Of a stretch of 33,485 nt of DNA, positions 16,545 through 23,253 are shown one piece after another. Numbering within the stretch: the first letter of the stretch is position 1; each line of letters begins with the position of its first letter. Under the pieces are notes generated by a model, which did no database searches, was not told where the DNA came from, and worked only from the letters and a program-made list of their open reading frames with translations. Both the position numbers and the translations under genes were made by a program. Location of the stretch: contig NZ_MDSS02000039.1 in NCBI RefSeq assembly GCF_001758425.2, forward strand, positions 1 to 33,485, read 5' to 3'. The DNA is from Nesterenkonia sp. PF2B19 (GTDB taxonomy: Bacteria > Actinomycetota > Actinomycetes > Actinomycetales > Micrococcaceae).

Positions 16545-16781
16545 ATGTCTGTCTCACCGGTCCTATCACTCGTCTCCGTCCTGCTGCTCATCGCCGGAGG
16601 GCCGGTGAGCAGCAGTGGGGCGACGACTGCTGCGCCTGACCATGGGTCCGCGCCGAGTCATGTGATCGCCACGGCCGGGGCGGAGAACGTGCGGGCCGTC
16701 GTGGAGCGGATCGAATCGATCCCTGACTCTCGCTGGCTGCTCTGCAAGCGAAACTTCCTGCCCCCGGCCTTCTGTCGGTGA
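16545..16781 (+). CDS. Secreted small peptide precursor with C-terminal Cys loop, putative pheromone
   Basis: A 78-residue product. Residues about 6-18 are strongly hydrophobic (VLSLVSVLLLIAG) and resemble a signal peptide, with a likely cleavage near VSSSGA at 21-26; the n-region lacks a basic residue, which is unusual. The end, SRWLLCKRNFLPPAFCR, has two Cys (C67, C77) that could close an 11-residue disulfide loop. GGGGGAG six bases before ATG 16545 fixes the start; an upstream ATG at 16485 has no ribosome site and would bury the signal sequence. The stop overlaps the kinase start (GTGA). A small secreted Cys-loop peptide coupled to a sensor kinase suggests an autoinducing signal, but it could instead be a second bacteriocin or an unrelated secreted peptide. 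No homologue is recognised. Confidence 0.7.
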   Translation: MSVSPVLSLVSVLLLIAGGPVSSSGATTAAPDHGSAPSHVIATAGAENVRAVVERIESIPDSRWLLCKRNFLPPAFCR

Positions 16782-17092
16782 CTCGCCGCCGGGAGCCGCC
16801 CACCAGGGTGAGCGAAGAGACGCTGCAGCCAGGCCGAGGACTTCTGGTGCCCTTCACTCTGGCGGTCTGCGGCTTCGTCCTGGTCGACCTGGTCGCTGCG
16901 TCGGCGACGGAAGGCTTCGGCCACGCCGCTGCCGACGTCTGGGGCCTCGCGCTGCTGATCTGCTGTGCCGCGCTGACCTGGGTGCGGGTGGAGGCCGCGG
17001 CATGGACCGCCGTCGTCGGCTCGCTGGTCCTGACCGCATTTCCCGGGATCTCCGTGCCCGGCTGGCTGCTGCCCCTGGCCTTCTTGGCCTGA
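16778..17092 (+). CDS. N-terminal membrane segment of sensor histidine kinase, separated from the kinase part by a frame change
   Basis: 104 residues with four hydrophobic helices, about residues 23-41, 53-71, 73-90 and 93-104. The GTG overlaps the stop of the secreted-peptide gene by four bases, so the two are translationally coupled. The frame ends in TGATG, where the kinase frame begins. Two readings are possible: a split sensor with stop-start coupling, or one kinase of 406 residues broken by a lost C (GCCTGATG from GCCCTGATG). I favour the second, because four plus two helices give the six-TM sensor typical of this kinase type and the assembly shows similar losses elsewhere. Confidence 0.7.
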   Translation: MTRRREPPTRVSEETLQPGRGLLVPFTLAVCGFVLVDLVAASATEGFGHAAADVWGLALLICCAALTWVRVEAAAWTAVVGSLVLTAFPGISVPGWLLPLAFLA

Positions 17093-17997
17093 TGTCCACG
17101 TGCGTCGGGCGGTGGCACAGCCGGTCCTATCTGGTCGCCGTCCTGGTCCTCGGAGTGCCCTATACCGTGGCGGACTACGGGGTCGTCGAGCGTGTGCTGT
17201 GGTTCCTCTGGACCTTCCTCATCCCGGGACTCATCGCCTACGCCCTGGGGCGAGGGTTCCGGCGGAGCCGCGTGGAGCGTCGGCGGCAGGAGGAGCGCCT
17301 CGAGGAGCAGCAGGTGGCCCGGGACCGGGCTCTGCAGGATCAGAAGAGGCACATCGCCCGAGACCTGCACGACATCGTGGCCCATGACCTCACGGTGATC
17401 TCCATGCACGCCCAGGCGCTGGACGTGGACTCCGCGGATCGGCTGACGCGCGCTGCCCTGGAGACCATCGGGGCGTCGTCGTCACGGGCGCTCCAGGATC
17501 TGCGACGCCTGCTGGACGTGCTGGACGATGAAGGTCTCATCGACGCAGAACCTTCGGACGCCGCTGTCATCCACCTCGAGGACGAACTGCAACGGTGCTC
17601 GGCGACCCTCCAGGACCTGGGATTCCGCGTGGAGTGTGACGTGCAGGGGAATCTCGACGGGCTCCCGCAGTCCCTGCAGACTGCCCTCAGTCGGATCCTT
17701 CAGGAATGCACCACGAATGTGATCAAGCATGGCGCCGCCGATCGGGACGGGCTGGCTTCGCCGGACTCCGAGCCGGACTGTGTGGTCCTGCTCGACGCCT
17801 CGTCCTACGAGGTGACCCTGGCTGTGAGCAACAGGGTGCCGCAGTCTCCCAGGCCCTGCGACGGGGGAGGCCTGGGCCTGGTCTCGCTGGCCGAGCGGGT
17901 GGACCAGCTGGGCGGCCGCTTCGCCGCTGGTCTGAGGGAGGGCGGCCGCTGGGAGGCCCGAGCGGAGAGCATCAGCATCTGTCGCTATGAGAAGTGA
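17092..17997 (+). CDS. Sensor histidine kinase (HisKA_3/NarX-LiaS type), catalytic part
   Basis: 301 residues as read. Two TM helices (about 13-28 and 32-52) lead into a charged coiled coil, then the HisKA_3 dimerisation box ARDLHDIVAHDLTVI with phosphoacceptor H93, and a HATPase domain to the end with an N box ILQECTTNVIKHG and a G box GGGLGLVSLAERVDQLGG. It should autophosphorylate on His and pass phosphate to the NarL-type regulator at 15716. With the preceding segment it forms a six-TM sensor without a large external domain, as in peptide- or envelope-sensing kinases. The gene directly follows the secreted-peptide gene, so that peptide is the most economical ligand. Confidence 0.88.
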   Translation: MSTCVGRWHSRSYLVAVLVLGVPYTVADYGVVERVLWFLWTFLIPGLIAYALGRGFRRSRVERRRQEERLEEQQVARDRALQDQKRHIARDLHDIVAHDLTVISMHAQALDVDSADRLTRAALETIGASSSRALQDLRRLLDVLDDEGLIDAEPSDAAVIHLEDELQRCSATLQDLGFRVECDVQGNLDGLPQSLQTALSRILQECTTNVIKHGAADRDGLASPDSEPDCVVLLDASSYEVTLAVSNRVPQSPRPCDGGGLGLVSLAERVDQLGGRFAAGLREGGRWEARAESISICRYEK

Positions 17998-18018
17998 CGG
18001 AAGGAAGCAGAACACTGT

Positions 18019-18059
18019 CCTTGAGGACGATGTGAGCAGTCTGCGCCGCGGCCTAACGT
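18019..18059 (+). promoter_or_regulatory. Shared regulatory box plus -10, promoter of the second LuxR-type regulator
   Basis: CCTTGAGGACGATGT (18019-18033) matches the locus box at every fixed position and is preceded by ACTGT. TAACGT at 18054-18059 is the -10, exactly 35 bases from the box start, and lies six bases before the ATG at 18066, so the message is probably leaderless. Confidence 0.6.
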
Positions 18060-18065
18060 GGTCGC

Positions 18066-18782
18066 ATGGTATTGCCCCTGATCCTCCTCGACATCGACGA
18101 CCCTCGCGCCGCCTCGTCGGCTGAACGGCAGGTCCAGGCACTGGGGTTCTCGTGGCTGCGGGTCGGCTCCGGAGGTCGGCTGGGACATCACGTGGCGAAG
18201 TCCCAGAGTTCGGTGGCCGCGGCCGTCCTGGATACGTGCGACGGGCCCTGTGCGACCGTCGAGGCGGTGCGCTCCTTGCGCGGCGCGTTCGGGGCGCACC
18301 TGCCCGTCGTCGTGCTCCTCGATGAAGGGGGCGAGTCAGCCTTGCGGCCGCTGATCCGCGCAGGGGTCGAGAGCCTCATCGATCCTCGTCGTGTGGCGCA
18401 GGACGTGGGGCGGGCTGTCACGCATGCACTCCGCGGCGAAGCGTTCATGTCTCCTCGGGTGCTCGCAGAGGTCTGTGACCTGCTGAGGAGGACTTCCGAG
18501 CCTCGTCATCGCAGGAGGCTCAGCCCGGCGCAGGACCTGACGGCTCAGGAAGGCTGCGTGGTCGACCGGCTGCTGCTCGGCATGTCCAATGGGGCCATCG
18601 CTGAGGAGCTGGACGTCACCGAAGCGACCGTGAAATCGCATCTGAGCCAGGTGATGAAGAAGTGGCGCGTGTCGAGCCGTCTTCAGGTCGTGCTCCACGC
18701 GATGCGGGCGGAGATGGACGTCAGTCCTGTCGTGGAGACCCGCATCTTCCCTGAAGACTCCCCAGCTGCGACGAAAGTATGA
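18066..18782 (+). CDS. LuxR-type transcriptional regulator with degenerate receiver-like domain
   Basis: A 238-residue protein. The C-terminal helix-turn-helix is clear at about 158-212 (LTAQEGCVVDRLLLGMSNGAIAEELDVTEATVKSHLSQVMKKW). The N-terminal 130 residues have receiver-like spacing (LPLILLDIDD, AAVLDTCDG, LPVVVLLDEG, AGVESLIDPRR), but the usual Lys after the fifth strand is missing, so phosphorylation is doubtful. It follows the kinase by 68 bases with its own boxed promoter and stands directly before the bacteriocin gene, which makes it the likely direct activator of bacteriocin transcription. No ribosome site precedes the ATG; translation from a leaderless message is inferred. Confidence 0.85.
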   Translation: MVLPLILLDIDDPRAASSAERQVQALGFSWLRVGSGGRLGHHVAKSQSSVAAAVLDTCDGPCATVEAVRSLRGAFGAHLPVVVLLDEGGESALRPLIRAGVESLIDPRRVAQDVGRAVTHALRGEAFMSPRVLAEVCDLLRRTSEPRHRRRLSPAQDLTAQEGCVVDRLLLGMSNGAIAEELDVTEATVKSHLSQVMKKWRVSSRLQVVLHAMRAEMDVSPVVETRIFPEDSPAATKV

Positions 18783-18890
18783 ATAAAATGGGTATTGAGT
18801 ACAGTTTTTGGAATGAGGCAGTATTCATAGATTTGTTGACGTCATCCAGGAGATTGGATGATCTAAACATGTCTATGAAAGGTGTAATAC
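18783..18890 (+). promoter_or_regulatory. AT-rich bacteriocin promoter/leader with hairpin
   Basis: This stretch is about 35% G+C by my count, against about 70% around it. It contains TTGACG (18836-18841), a hairpin TCATCCA-GGAGAT-TGGATGA (18842-18861) and AAAGGTG as ribosome site before ATG 18891. TAGATT (18828-18833) is a possible -10. GTCATCCAGGAGATTGG resembles the locus box weakly but has no -10 at the usual distance. The exact promoter is unresolved. Confidence 0.5.
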
Positions 18891-19064
18891 ATGCTGAGCT
18901 TCATCAGGTACGTTCTGCAGCAGGGGTGGCGCTACGGTGCGCGGGCGGTGCGGGCCGCCGCCGACTGGGCACGGGCGAACTGGCCGAGGGTGCGCACCTG
19001 GCTGCAGGGTGCGTCCGCGGCCGAGGTTCTGCGGATGATCCTGGAGATCCTGGGGTACCTCTGA
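18891..19064 (+). CDS. Leaderless class II bacteriocin, aureocin A53/lacticin Q type
   Basis: A 57-residue peptide starting MLSFIRYVLQ and ending MILEILGYL. It has 8 Arg, 4 Trp, 3 acidic residues and no Lys, His or Cys, giving net charge about +5. The pattern F-(L/I)-(K/R)-x-V near the start, YGxRAVxxAADW in the middle, then W-L and I-L-G near the end lines up, from memory, with lacticin Q and aureocin A53 (YGxKAVxxAW, WLNxG, ILG). TAA lies two codons before the ATG in frame, so no leader is possible. Such peptides act unprocessed on target membranes without a docking receptor. The following bPH2 and ABC genes are the genes found with this family. An out-of-frame 121-codon ORF covers it, so automatic annotation may miss it. 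Activity is untested; Arg replacing Lys would be a high-GC version. Confidence 0.85.
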   Translation: MLSFIRYVLQQGWRYGARAVRAAADWARANWPRVRTWLQGASAAEVLRMILEILGYL

Positions 19065-19140
19065 TCCCGGACCGCATCGACGGCGGCCGGCAGGCGTCCC
19101 GCTCGGGGTGCGCCGGCCGCCGCGGCGTGGAGACGGCATC

Positions 19141-19689
19141 GTGAGCGGACACGCTGTGACAAGGACAACGACAGCGACAGCGACAGCGACAACGACAACG
19201 ACGACGGCGCCCGCGGCGCCGGATGCCGAGGAGTGCGCTCTGCCGCATCAGACCCTGAGTCTGATGAACCGCGTCGCCGTCGTCGCCGGCATCGCATTCT
19301 CCACCGGTGGTGCTGGCCTCGCACTGCTGCTGCTGTCCGGGGACCTCGCTCTCTGGTGCGCCGTCGGCGTGCTGGTCCTGGGGGCGCTGTCCACGGTGAT
19401 CGATGTCATCGTCATCAATCCGCTGCGCGTGCGGCACACCCGCTACAGCATCACGCCCTGGGTCATCAGAGTCCGACGAGGACGGCTCCTGCGTCGCGGC
19501 ACGGCCATCGCCACCGCTCAGCTGCTCAACGTCACGGTGGTGCAGGGGCCGCTGCTGCGACGCTGGGGCCTCGCCCGCGTTCGATTCACCTGCATCGCGC
19601 ATGTGGAGCCGCTCGGGCCTGTGCGGCTCGAGGAGGCGGAGCGGATCCGTGCTGAAGCGCTCGGCATCTATCTGGGGGTGGGCCGATGA
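19141..19689 (+). CDS. bPH2-domain (YdbS-like) membrane protein of the bacteriocin locus
   Basis: 182 residues. A Thr/Ala-rich start (residues 7-24) leads to two TM helices (about 38-60 and 64-85) and then a bacterial PH domain (bPH2, PF03703): RYSITPWVIRVRRGRLLRRGTAIATAQLLNVTVVQGPLLRRWGLA has the usual strands and the VQGPLLRRxGLA motif. The GTG at 19141 has GGAG eight bases upstream; the longer frame from 19108 lacks support. In lacticin Q and aureocin A53 clusters, two-TM bPH2 proteins are needed for secretion or self-protection, probably as partners of the ABC transporter. It lies 76 bases after the peptide gene and overlaps the next gene by four bases (ATGA). Confidence 0.85.
   Translation: MSGHAVTRTTTATATATTTTTTAPAAPDAEECALPHQTLSLMNRVAVVAGIAFSTGGAGLALLLLSGDLALWCAVGVLVLGALSTVIDVIVINPLRVRHTRYSITPWVIRVRRGRLLRRGTAIATAQLLNVTVVQGPLLRRWGLARVRFTCIAHVEPLGPVRLEEAERIRAEALGIYLGVGR
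19164..19205 (+). repeat. Hexanucleotide repeat (GACARC)n in the bPH2 gene
   Basis: Six GACARC units plus a degenerate seventh (GACGAC), encoding a Thr/Ala run in the predicted cytoplasmic N-terminus. Unit length is a multiple of three, so copy-number change would alter protein length but not frame. Confidence 0.85.
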
Positions 19690-21192
19690 CCAGGCGTCAC
19701 CAAGGACGACGGCTTCGTCCCTCCACGATGGCCGCCGCGTACCTGGGGGAGGCTCCTCGCCTGGTTCTCCTCGCCTGCGGCCTGGTCATTGCGATCAGGG
19801 TTCCCCCCTCCTGGCTGGGACACGCCCCATGGTCGTGCTCGCGCTTCTCCTGCTGGGAGGGCTCGTCGGTCCGGCCTATGGCTGGGGGTCGCGGCGCTAT
19901 GCCGTCACCAGCACCGGCCTCACCGAAGTCCGGGGCCTGTTCCGCATCCAGACCCGCAGCCTCGCATGGCGGGACATCTCCTCAGTGGAGGTCCTCGCTC
20001 CCTGGAATGCGCGCCCCTTCGGTCTGCGGGTCGTGGTGCTCGGCGCGGACGGCTCGGCGGACAGCACGATCCGGATCGAGGGGGTCCCCGTCGCGGATGC
20101 CGAGGACATCTCGCAGAGCGCGCGCCTGGGACACAGGGGGCCTCGGGGCGGCGAGGATCCTGCGCGCGTGCAGACCTCACGGTCGCAGGCTCCCGCCGAC
20201 GAGGACCGCATCCACCGATCCAGCAGCCTCGACCTCATCATCTCAAGCCTCTGCTACGGACAGGCGGTCGTTCTCGCCGGCGCCGTCGTCGGAGCGGCAG
20301 TGCAGATCATGGAGCTCGCCGGCCACAGCGCCGAGGTGGTGCAGGCGCTGGCGACCCGTCCTGGTCCTGTCCTGGCGCTGCTGTGTCTGGTCGGTCTCAC
20401 TGCAGGGGCGGTGCTCACCGCCGTCCGGTTCCATGGGCTCACGGTCGCCGTCGAGGATGGCAGGACCGTGCTGCGCCACGGACTGATCTCGACGACCACT
20501 CGGATCATCGGTCGAGACCAGGTCGTGGGGGTGCAGGTCCGGCGCAATCTGGTGGAGATGCTGCTGGACCGGGCGCGGGTCTCCCTGATCACTGCGGACT
20601 CCTCTCAGCAGTGGGACAGCAACCTGGCTCTGCCCTCGTTGTCGCGCCGGCGGATCCTCGTGCTGATGGCACGGCTCGCCCCCGGTGCGAGGATCCCTCC
20701 GCCCTTGGTCGCGCCTGGGCCGGCGGTCCTTCCGGTGAGCCTGGCACTGGCCCTCCTTCCCGTCGCCGCGGGATCGGCCGTCGCATGGGGCGCGGCGCAG
20801 TGGTGGCCGGCCGGGCCCTCATGGCCATGGCCGTCGGGGCGGCGGTGCTGCTGCTGGGGCTGCTGATGACGCGGTGGTGCGCCGCACGGCTGGACACCGG
20901 CGACGCAGAGGCCGGCGTTCTCGCGTGGAGCACCGAGCTGGGCGGACAGACCATACGACTGCTGCGGTGCTCCGCAGTTCACGTGCTGACCACCGCCCAT
21001 GTTCCGGGGCGGCGTGGGCTGCGTCTGATCACCGTGCACTACCACTCCGGGATGCCACGCGCGTGCCCGGCACTGACCACGTCCTCGGACGCCTCCGAGG
21101 CCATCACCCGTGCGGTGGGGGAGGCCGGTCCGAGGATCGCCCTGCACCGCACTCGAGGAAAGGCCGCATCATGTTCATCATCGACAGCCTGA
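19686..21192 (+). pseudogene. Six-TM, triple-bPH2 (YdbT-like) membrane protein, two frameshifts as read
   Basis: Joining three frames gives a 502-residue protein with the YdbT plan, two TM helices plus a bPH2 domain, three times. Frame one (from ATG 19686) has TM1 RLVLLACGLVIAI; frame two (from about 19829) has TM2 MVVLALLLLGGLVGPAYGW, PH1 RYAVTSTGLTEVRGLFRIQ, TM3-4 and PH2 VEDGRTVLRHGLISTTTRI, TM5; frame three (from about 20821) has TM6 MAVGAAVLLLGLLM and PH3. Both breaks fit one C missing from a C run (GCCCCATG at 19824-19831, GGGCCCTCATG at 20813-20823) and fall in loops. Start and stop overlap neighbouring genes by 4 and 22 bases. It is the second bPH2 gene expected in an aureocin A53-type cluster and probably acts in bacteriocin export or immunity. 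I expect the living gene to be intact. Confidence 0.8.
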
Positions 21193-22079
21193 CGAAGACC
21201 TATGGAGGCAGCACCGTCCTCGACGACGTCTCCTTCTGCGCACCCGACGGCGCGATCACAGGCTTCGTCGGCCCCAATGGGGCGGGCAAGACGACCACCA
21301 TGCGTATCATCACCGGGCTCACTCATGCCACCGCCGGGCATGTGGAGGTCGGCGGGGAGCCGTTCCCAGCAGCTCAGCGCCCGGCACGGCGGCTCGGGGT
21401 CTTCCTGTCGGCAGAGGGCATCCCGCCGAGCATGACCGCCCATGCCTACTTGGACTACGCCTGCCGGACCCAGGGAATGCCCACCTCCCGGGTCGCCCAG
21501 GTCCTCGCCGACGTCGACCTGAGCTGGGCGGCGCACCATCGGGTCACGTCCTTCTCCTTGGGGATGCGGCAGCGGCTCGGAATCGGAGCCGCAACTCTGA
21601 CCGAGCCGTCGCACCTGATCCTGGACGAACCAGCCAACGGTCTGGACCCTGACGGCATCAGGTGGTTCCGAGACTTCGTGCGAGCCTCGGCCGACTCCGG
21701 GGTGAGCATCCTGCTCTCCTCACATCACATGCGGGAGCTCGGTGCGGTGGCCGACCAGGTCGTCATGATCGACGGCGGCCGCATCCTCGCCCACGGGTCG
21801 CTGCAGGAATTCCTCGCCGCCGCCCAGGCGCAGCACGGTGAGCAGCAGGTCGTCTATCTGGAGGTCTCGGATCCAGACACCGCCCGGCATGCGTTGCTGG
21901 CCCAGGGCATCACGGTGGAGCGGCAGCATCACGGGCTCATGGCGCACGGCGTGCCCCCGGAGCGGCTGGCCGCGCTGGTGGTGGAGTCCGGCGTCGGGCT
22001 CACCCACCTGGCCGCGCAGGCCCAGTCCCTGGAAGACACCTATTTCACCCTGCTGGGTGCCTCGAACGGAAGGAACTGA
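21171..22079 (+). CDS. ABC transporter ATP-binding protein of the bacteriocin locus
   Basis: A 302-residue ATPase: Walker A GPNGAGKTTT (residues 34-43), signature SFSLGMRQRLG, Walker B HLILDEPANGLDPDG, and H-loop SSHHMRELG, followed by a roughly 80-residue C-terminal extension typical of bacitracin-resistance (BcrA-like) transporters. AAAGG lies seven bases before the ATG. Its ATP hydrolysis would drive the permease encoded three bases downstream. The equivalent LnqE/LnqF pair in the lacticin Q cluster gives self-immunity and aids secretion, and the same role is likely here. Confidence 0.92.
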   Translation: MFIIDSLTKTYGGSTVLDDVSFCAPDGAITGFVGPNGAGKTTTMRIITGLTHATAGHVEVGGEPFPAAQRPARRLGVFLSAEGIPPSMTAHAYLDYACRTQGMPTSRVAQVLADVDLSWAAHHRVTSFSLGMRQRLGIGAATLTEPSHLILDEPANGLDPDGIRWFRDFVRASADSGVSILLSSHHMRELGAVADQVVMIDGGRILAHGSLQEFLAAAQAQHGEQQVVYLEVSDPDTARHALLAQGITVERQHHGLMAHGVPPERLAALVVESGVGLTHLAAQAQSLEDTYFTLLGASNGRN

Positions 22080-22082
22080 CCC

Positions 22083-22910
22083 ATGCACACTGCTCAGAAA
22101 GAGGCGCGTGGGAGCATCGGAGACGTCCGCGGACGGCAGACGGCCTTGATGGTCACTCGCGCCGAGATGCGCCGACACCTGCGGCGGGGCGGCATGCGCG
22201 GCGGCATCATCACGGCTGCTTCCCTGGGCGGAGGCCTCGGGCTGCTGATGCTGCTGATCGACAACGCCATGGATGGCGAGAGCATGCTGTTCCCGGTGAT
22301 CGCCGTGGGAAGCGGTGCTGCGCTCGCGGCCTTCGTCCTGGCAGTGGCCACCGTGTTCCGCGTGGGAAGAGATGAGCAGGGGCAGATCGCACTGGCACTC
22401 ACCTTGGTGCCGGACCGTCGGCGGCTCTACCTGGCCCGGGCGGCCGGATTCAGCCTCGTCGGAGCTGCGACATGCGCCGCCGTGGCCGTGGTGCTGTGCG
22501 CGACGGCTCTGCTCCTGCACGCCGGCGAGCCCGAGGTGCGGTGGAGTCTGCTGGCCATCCCCCTGGCGCTCTGCGGAGGGAGCCTGGCGGTCCTGTTCGG
22601 CTTCGGCCTGACCTCCCTGGTGCGTCGGTCCTCCGCCGGGATCCTGCTGTTCATCGGCGTCGTCGTGGTCCTGCCGCTCGGCTTCTTCGCGGTCGGATTC
22701 TCGCTGCCTGAGAGCATCGCCCCGGCGGCCGAGCTGCTGGCGATGAACACGCCCCTGCCGCATCTCGCCGAAGCCTTCGACGCCTCCTCGATGCCGAACC
22801 CCGAGTCCAGCGGGACGGACATCTTGGCGGGGATGACGGGTCTGCTGGCCTGGGGTCTGCTGCCGACCCTCGCGGCATGGCCGATCTTCAACCGCGGGGA
22901 GGCGCGATGA
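22083..22910 (+). CDS. ABC transporter permease of the bacteriocin locus
   Basis: A 275-residue integral membrane protein with about six hydrophobic segments (residues roughly 40-60, 66-90, 117-144, 154-176, 182-203 and 250-267). Low conservation is usual for immunity-type permeases. It starts three bases after the ATPase stop with AAGGAA upstream, so it is the permease half of that transporter. Loop composition gives no substrate clue. The bacteriocin itself is the likely substrate from gene order. Confidence 0.8.
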   Translation: MHTAQKEARGSIGDVRGRQTALMVTRAEMRRHLRRGGMRGGIITAASLGGGLGLLMLLIDNAMDGESMLFPVIAVGSGAALAAFVLAVATVFRVGRDEQGQIALALTLVPDRRRLYLARAAGFSLVGAATCAAVAVVLCATALLLHAGEPEVRWSLLAIPLALCGGSLAVLFGFGLTSLVRRSSAGILLFIGVVVVLPLGFFAVGFSLPESIAPAAELLAMNTPLPHLAEAFDASSMPNPESSGTDILAGMTGLLAWGLLPTLAAWPIFNRGEAR

Positions 22911-23161
22911 CGCGGGACGAGCCCACTGGCCGGACGAGCGGTGCCGCACCGGAACCTGTGGCGCGCCATCGACAGGGCCCCTCCTCGGCAGGAGCAGTCA
23001 GCGCGGTGGTGCTGTTCGTCGTCATGCTGTCCATGCATCTCCTGCTGGCCCAGGCCACCGAGCTGGCAGGATGGGCGCGCACCGTGCTGGCGTTGGGAGC
23101 GGGTCTGGTGGCGGCGACGGCCACCCAGCACCTGGTGAGCAGGTCTCGCCGTCGTCGCTGA
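22907..23161 (+). CDS. Small two-TM membrane protein at the end of the bacteriocin operon
   Basis: 84 residues: a polar N-terminus, two TM helices (about 30-50 and 52-72) and an Arg-rich tail (SRSRRRR). Its ATG overlaps the permease stop (ATGA), so it belongs to the operon. A longer in-frame start at 22877 would overlap the permease gene. No family is recognised. Position suggests an immunity or accessory transport role, as small membrane proteins occur in other aureocin A53-type clusters. Confidence 0.7.
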   Translation: MTRDEPTGRTSGAAPEPVARHRQGPSSAGAVSAVVLFVVMLSMHLLLAQATELAGWARTVLALGAGLVAATATQHLVSRSRRRR

Positions 23162-23239
23162 GCGGGGCCGGGCGAGCAGGGCCGGGACGTGCCCACGAGT
23201 CTCCGCCCTGAGGCTGACGTGGAGGTCAGCTCCATCTTC

Positions 23240-23245
23240 TACGCT
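23240..23245 (+). promoter_or_regulatory. -10 element TACGCT, probable leaderless start of CPBP gene
   Basis: TACGCT ends eight bases before ATG 23254, with no Shine-Dalgarno of the usual kind between. Confidence 0.45.
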
Positions 23246-23253
23246 GGGGCGAT

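Noticed and set aside
18779-19144. 121-codon ORF starting at the end of the LuxR-type gene and covering the bacteriocin gene
   Set aside because: It is out of frame with the bacteriocin, has no ribosome site, and its product turns into low-complexity Gly/Arg-rich sequence. The 18891 frame has the ribosome site and family pattern.
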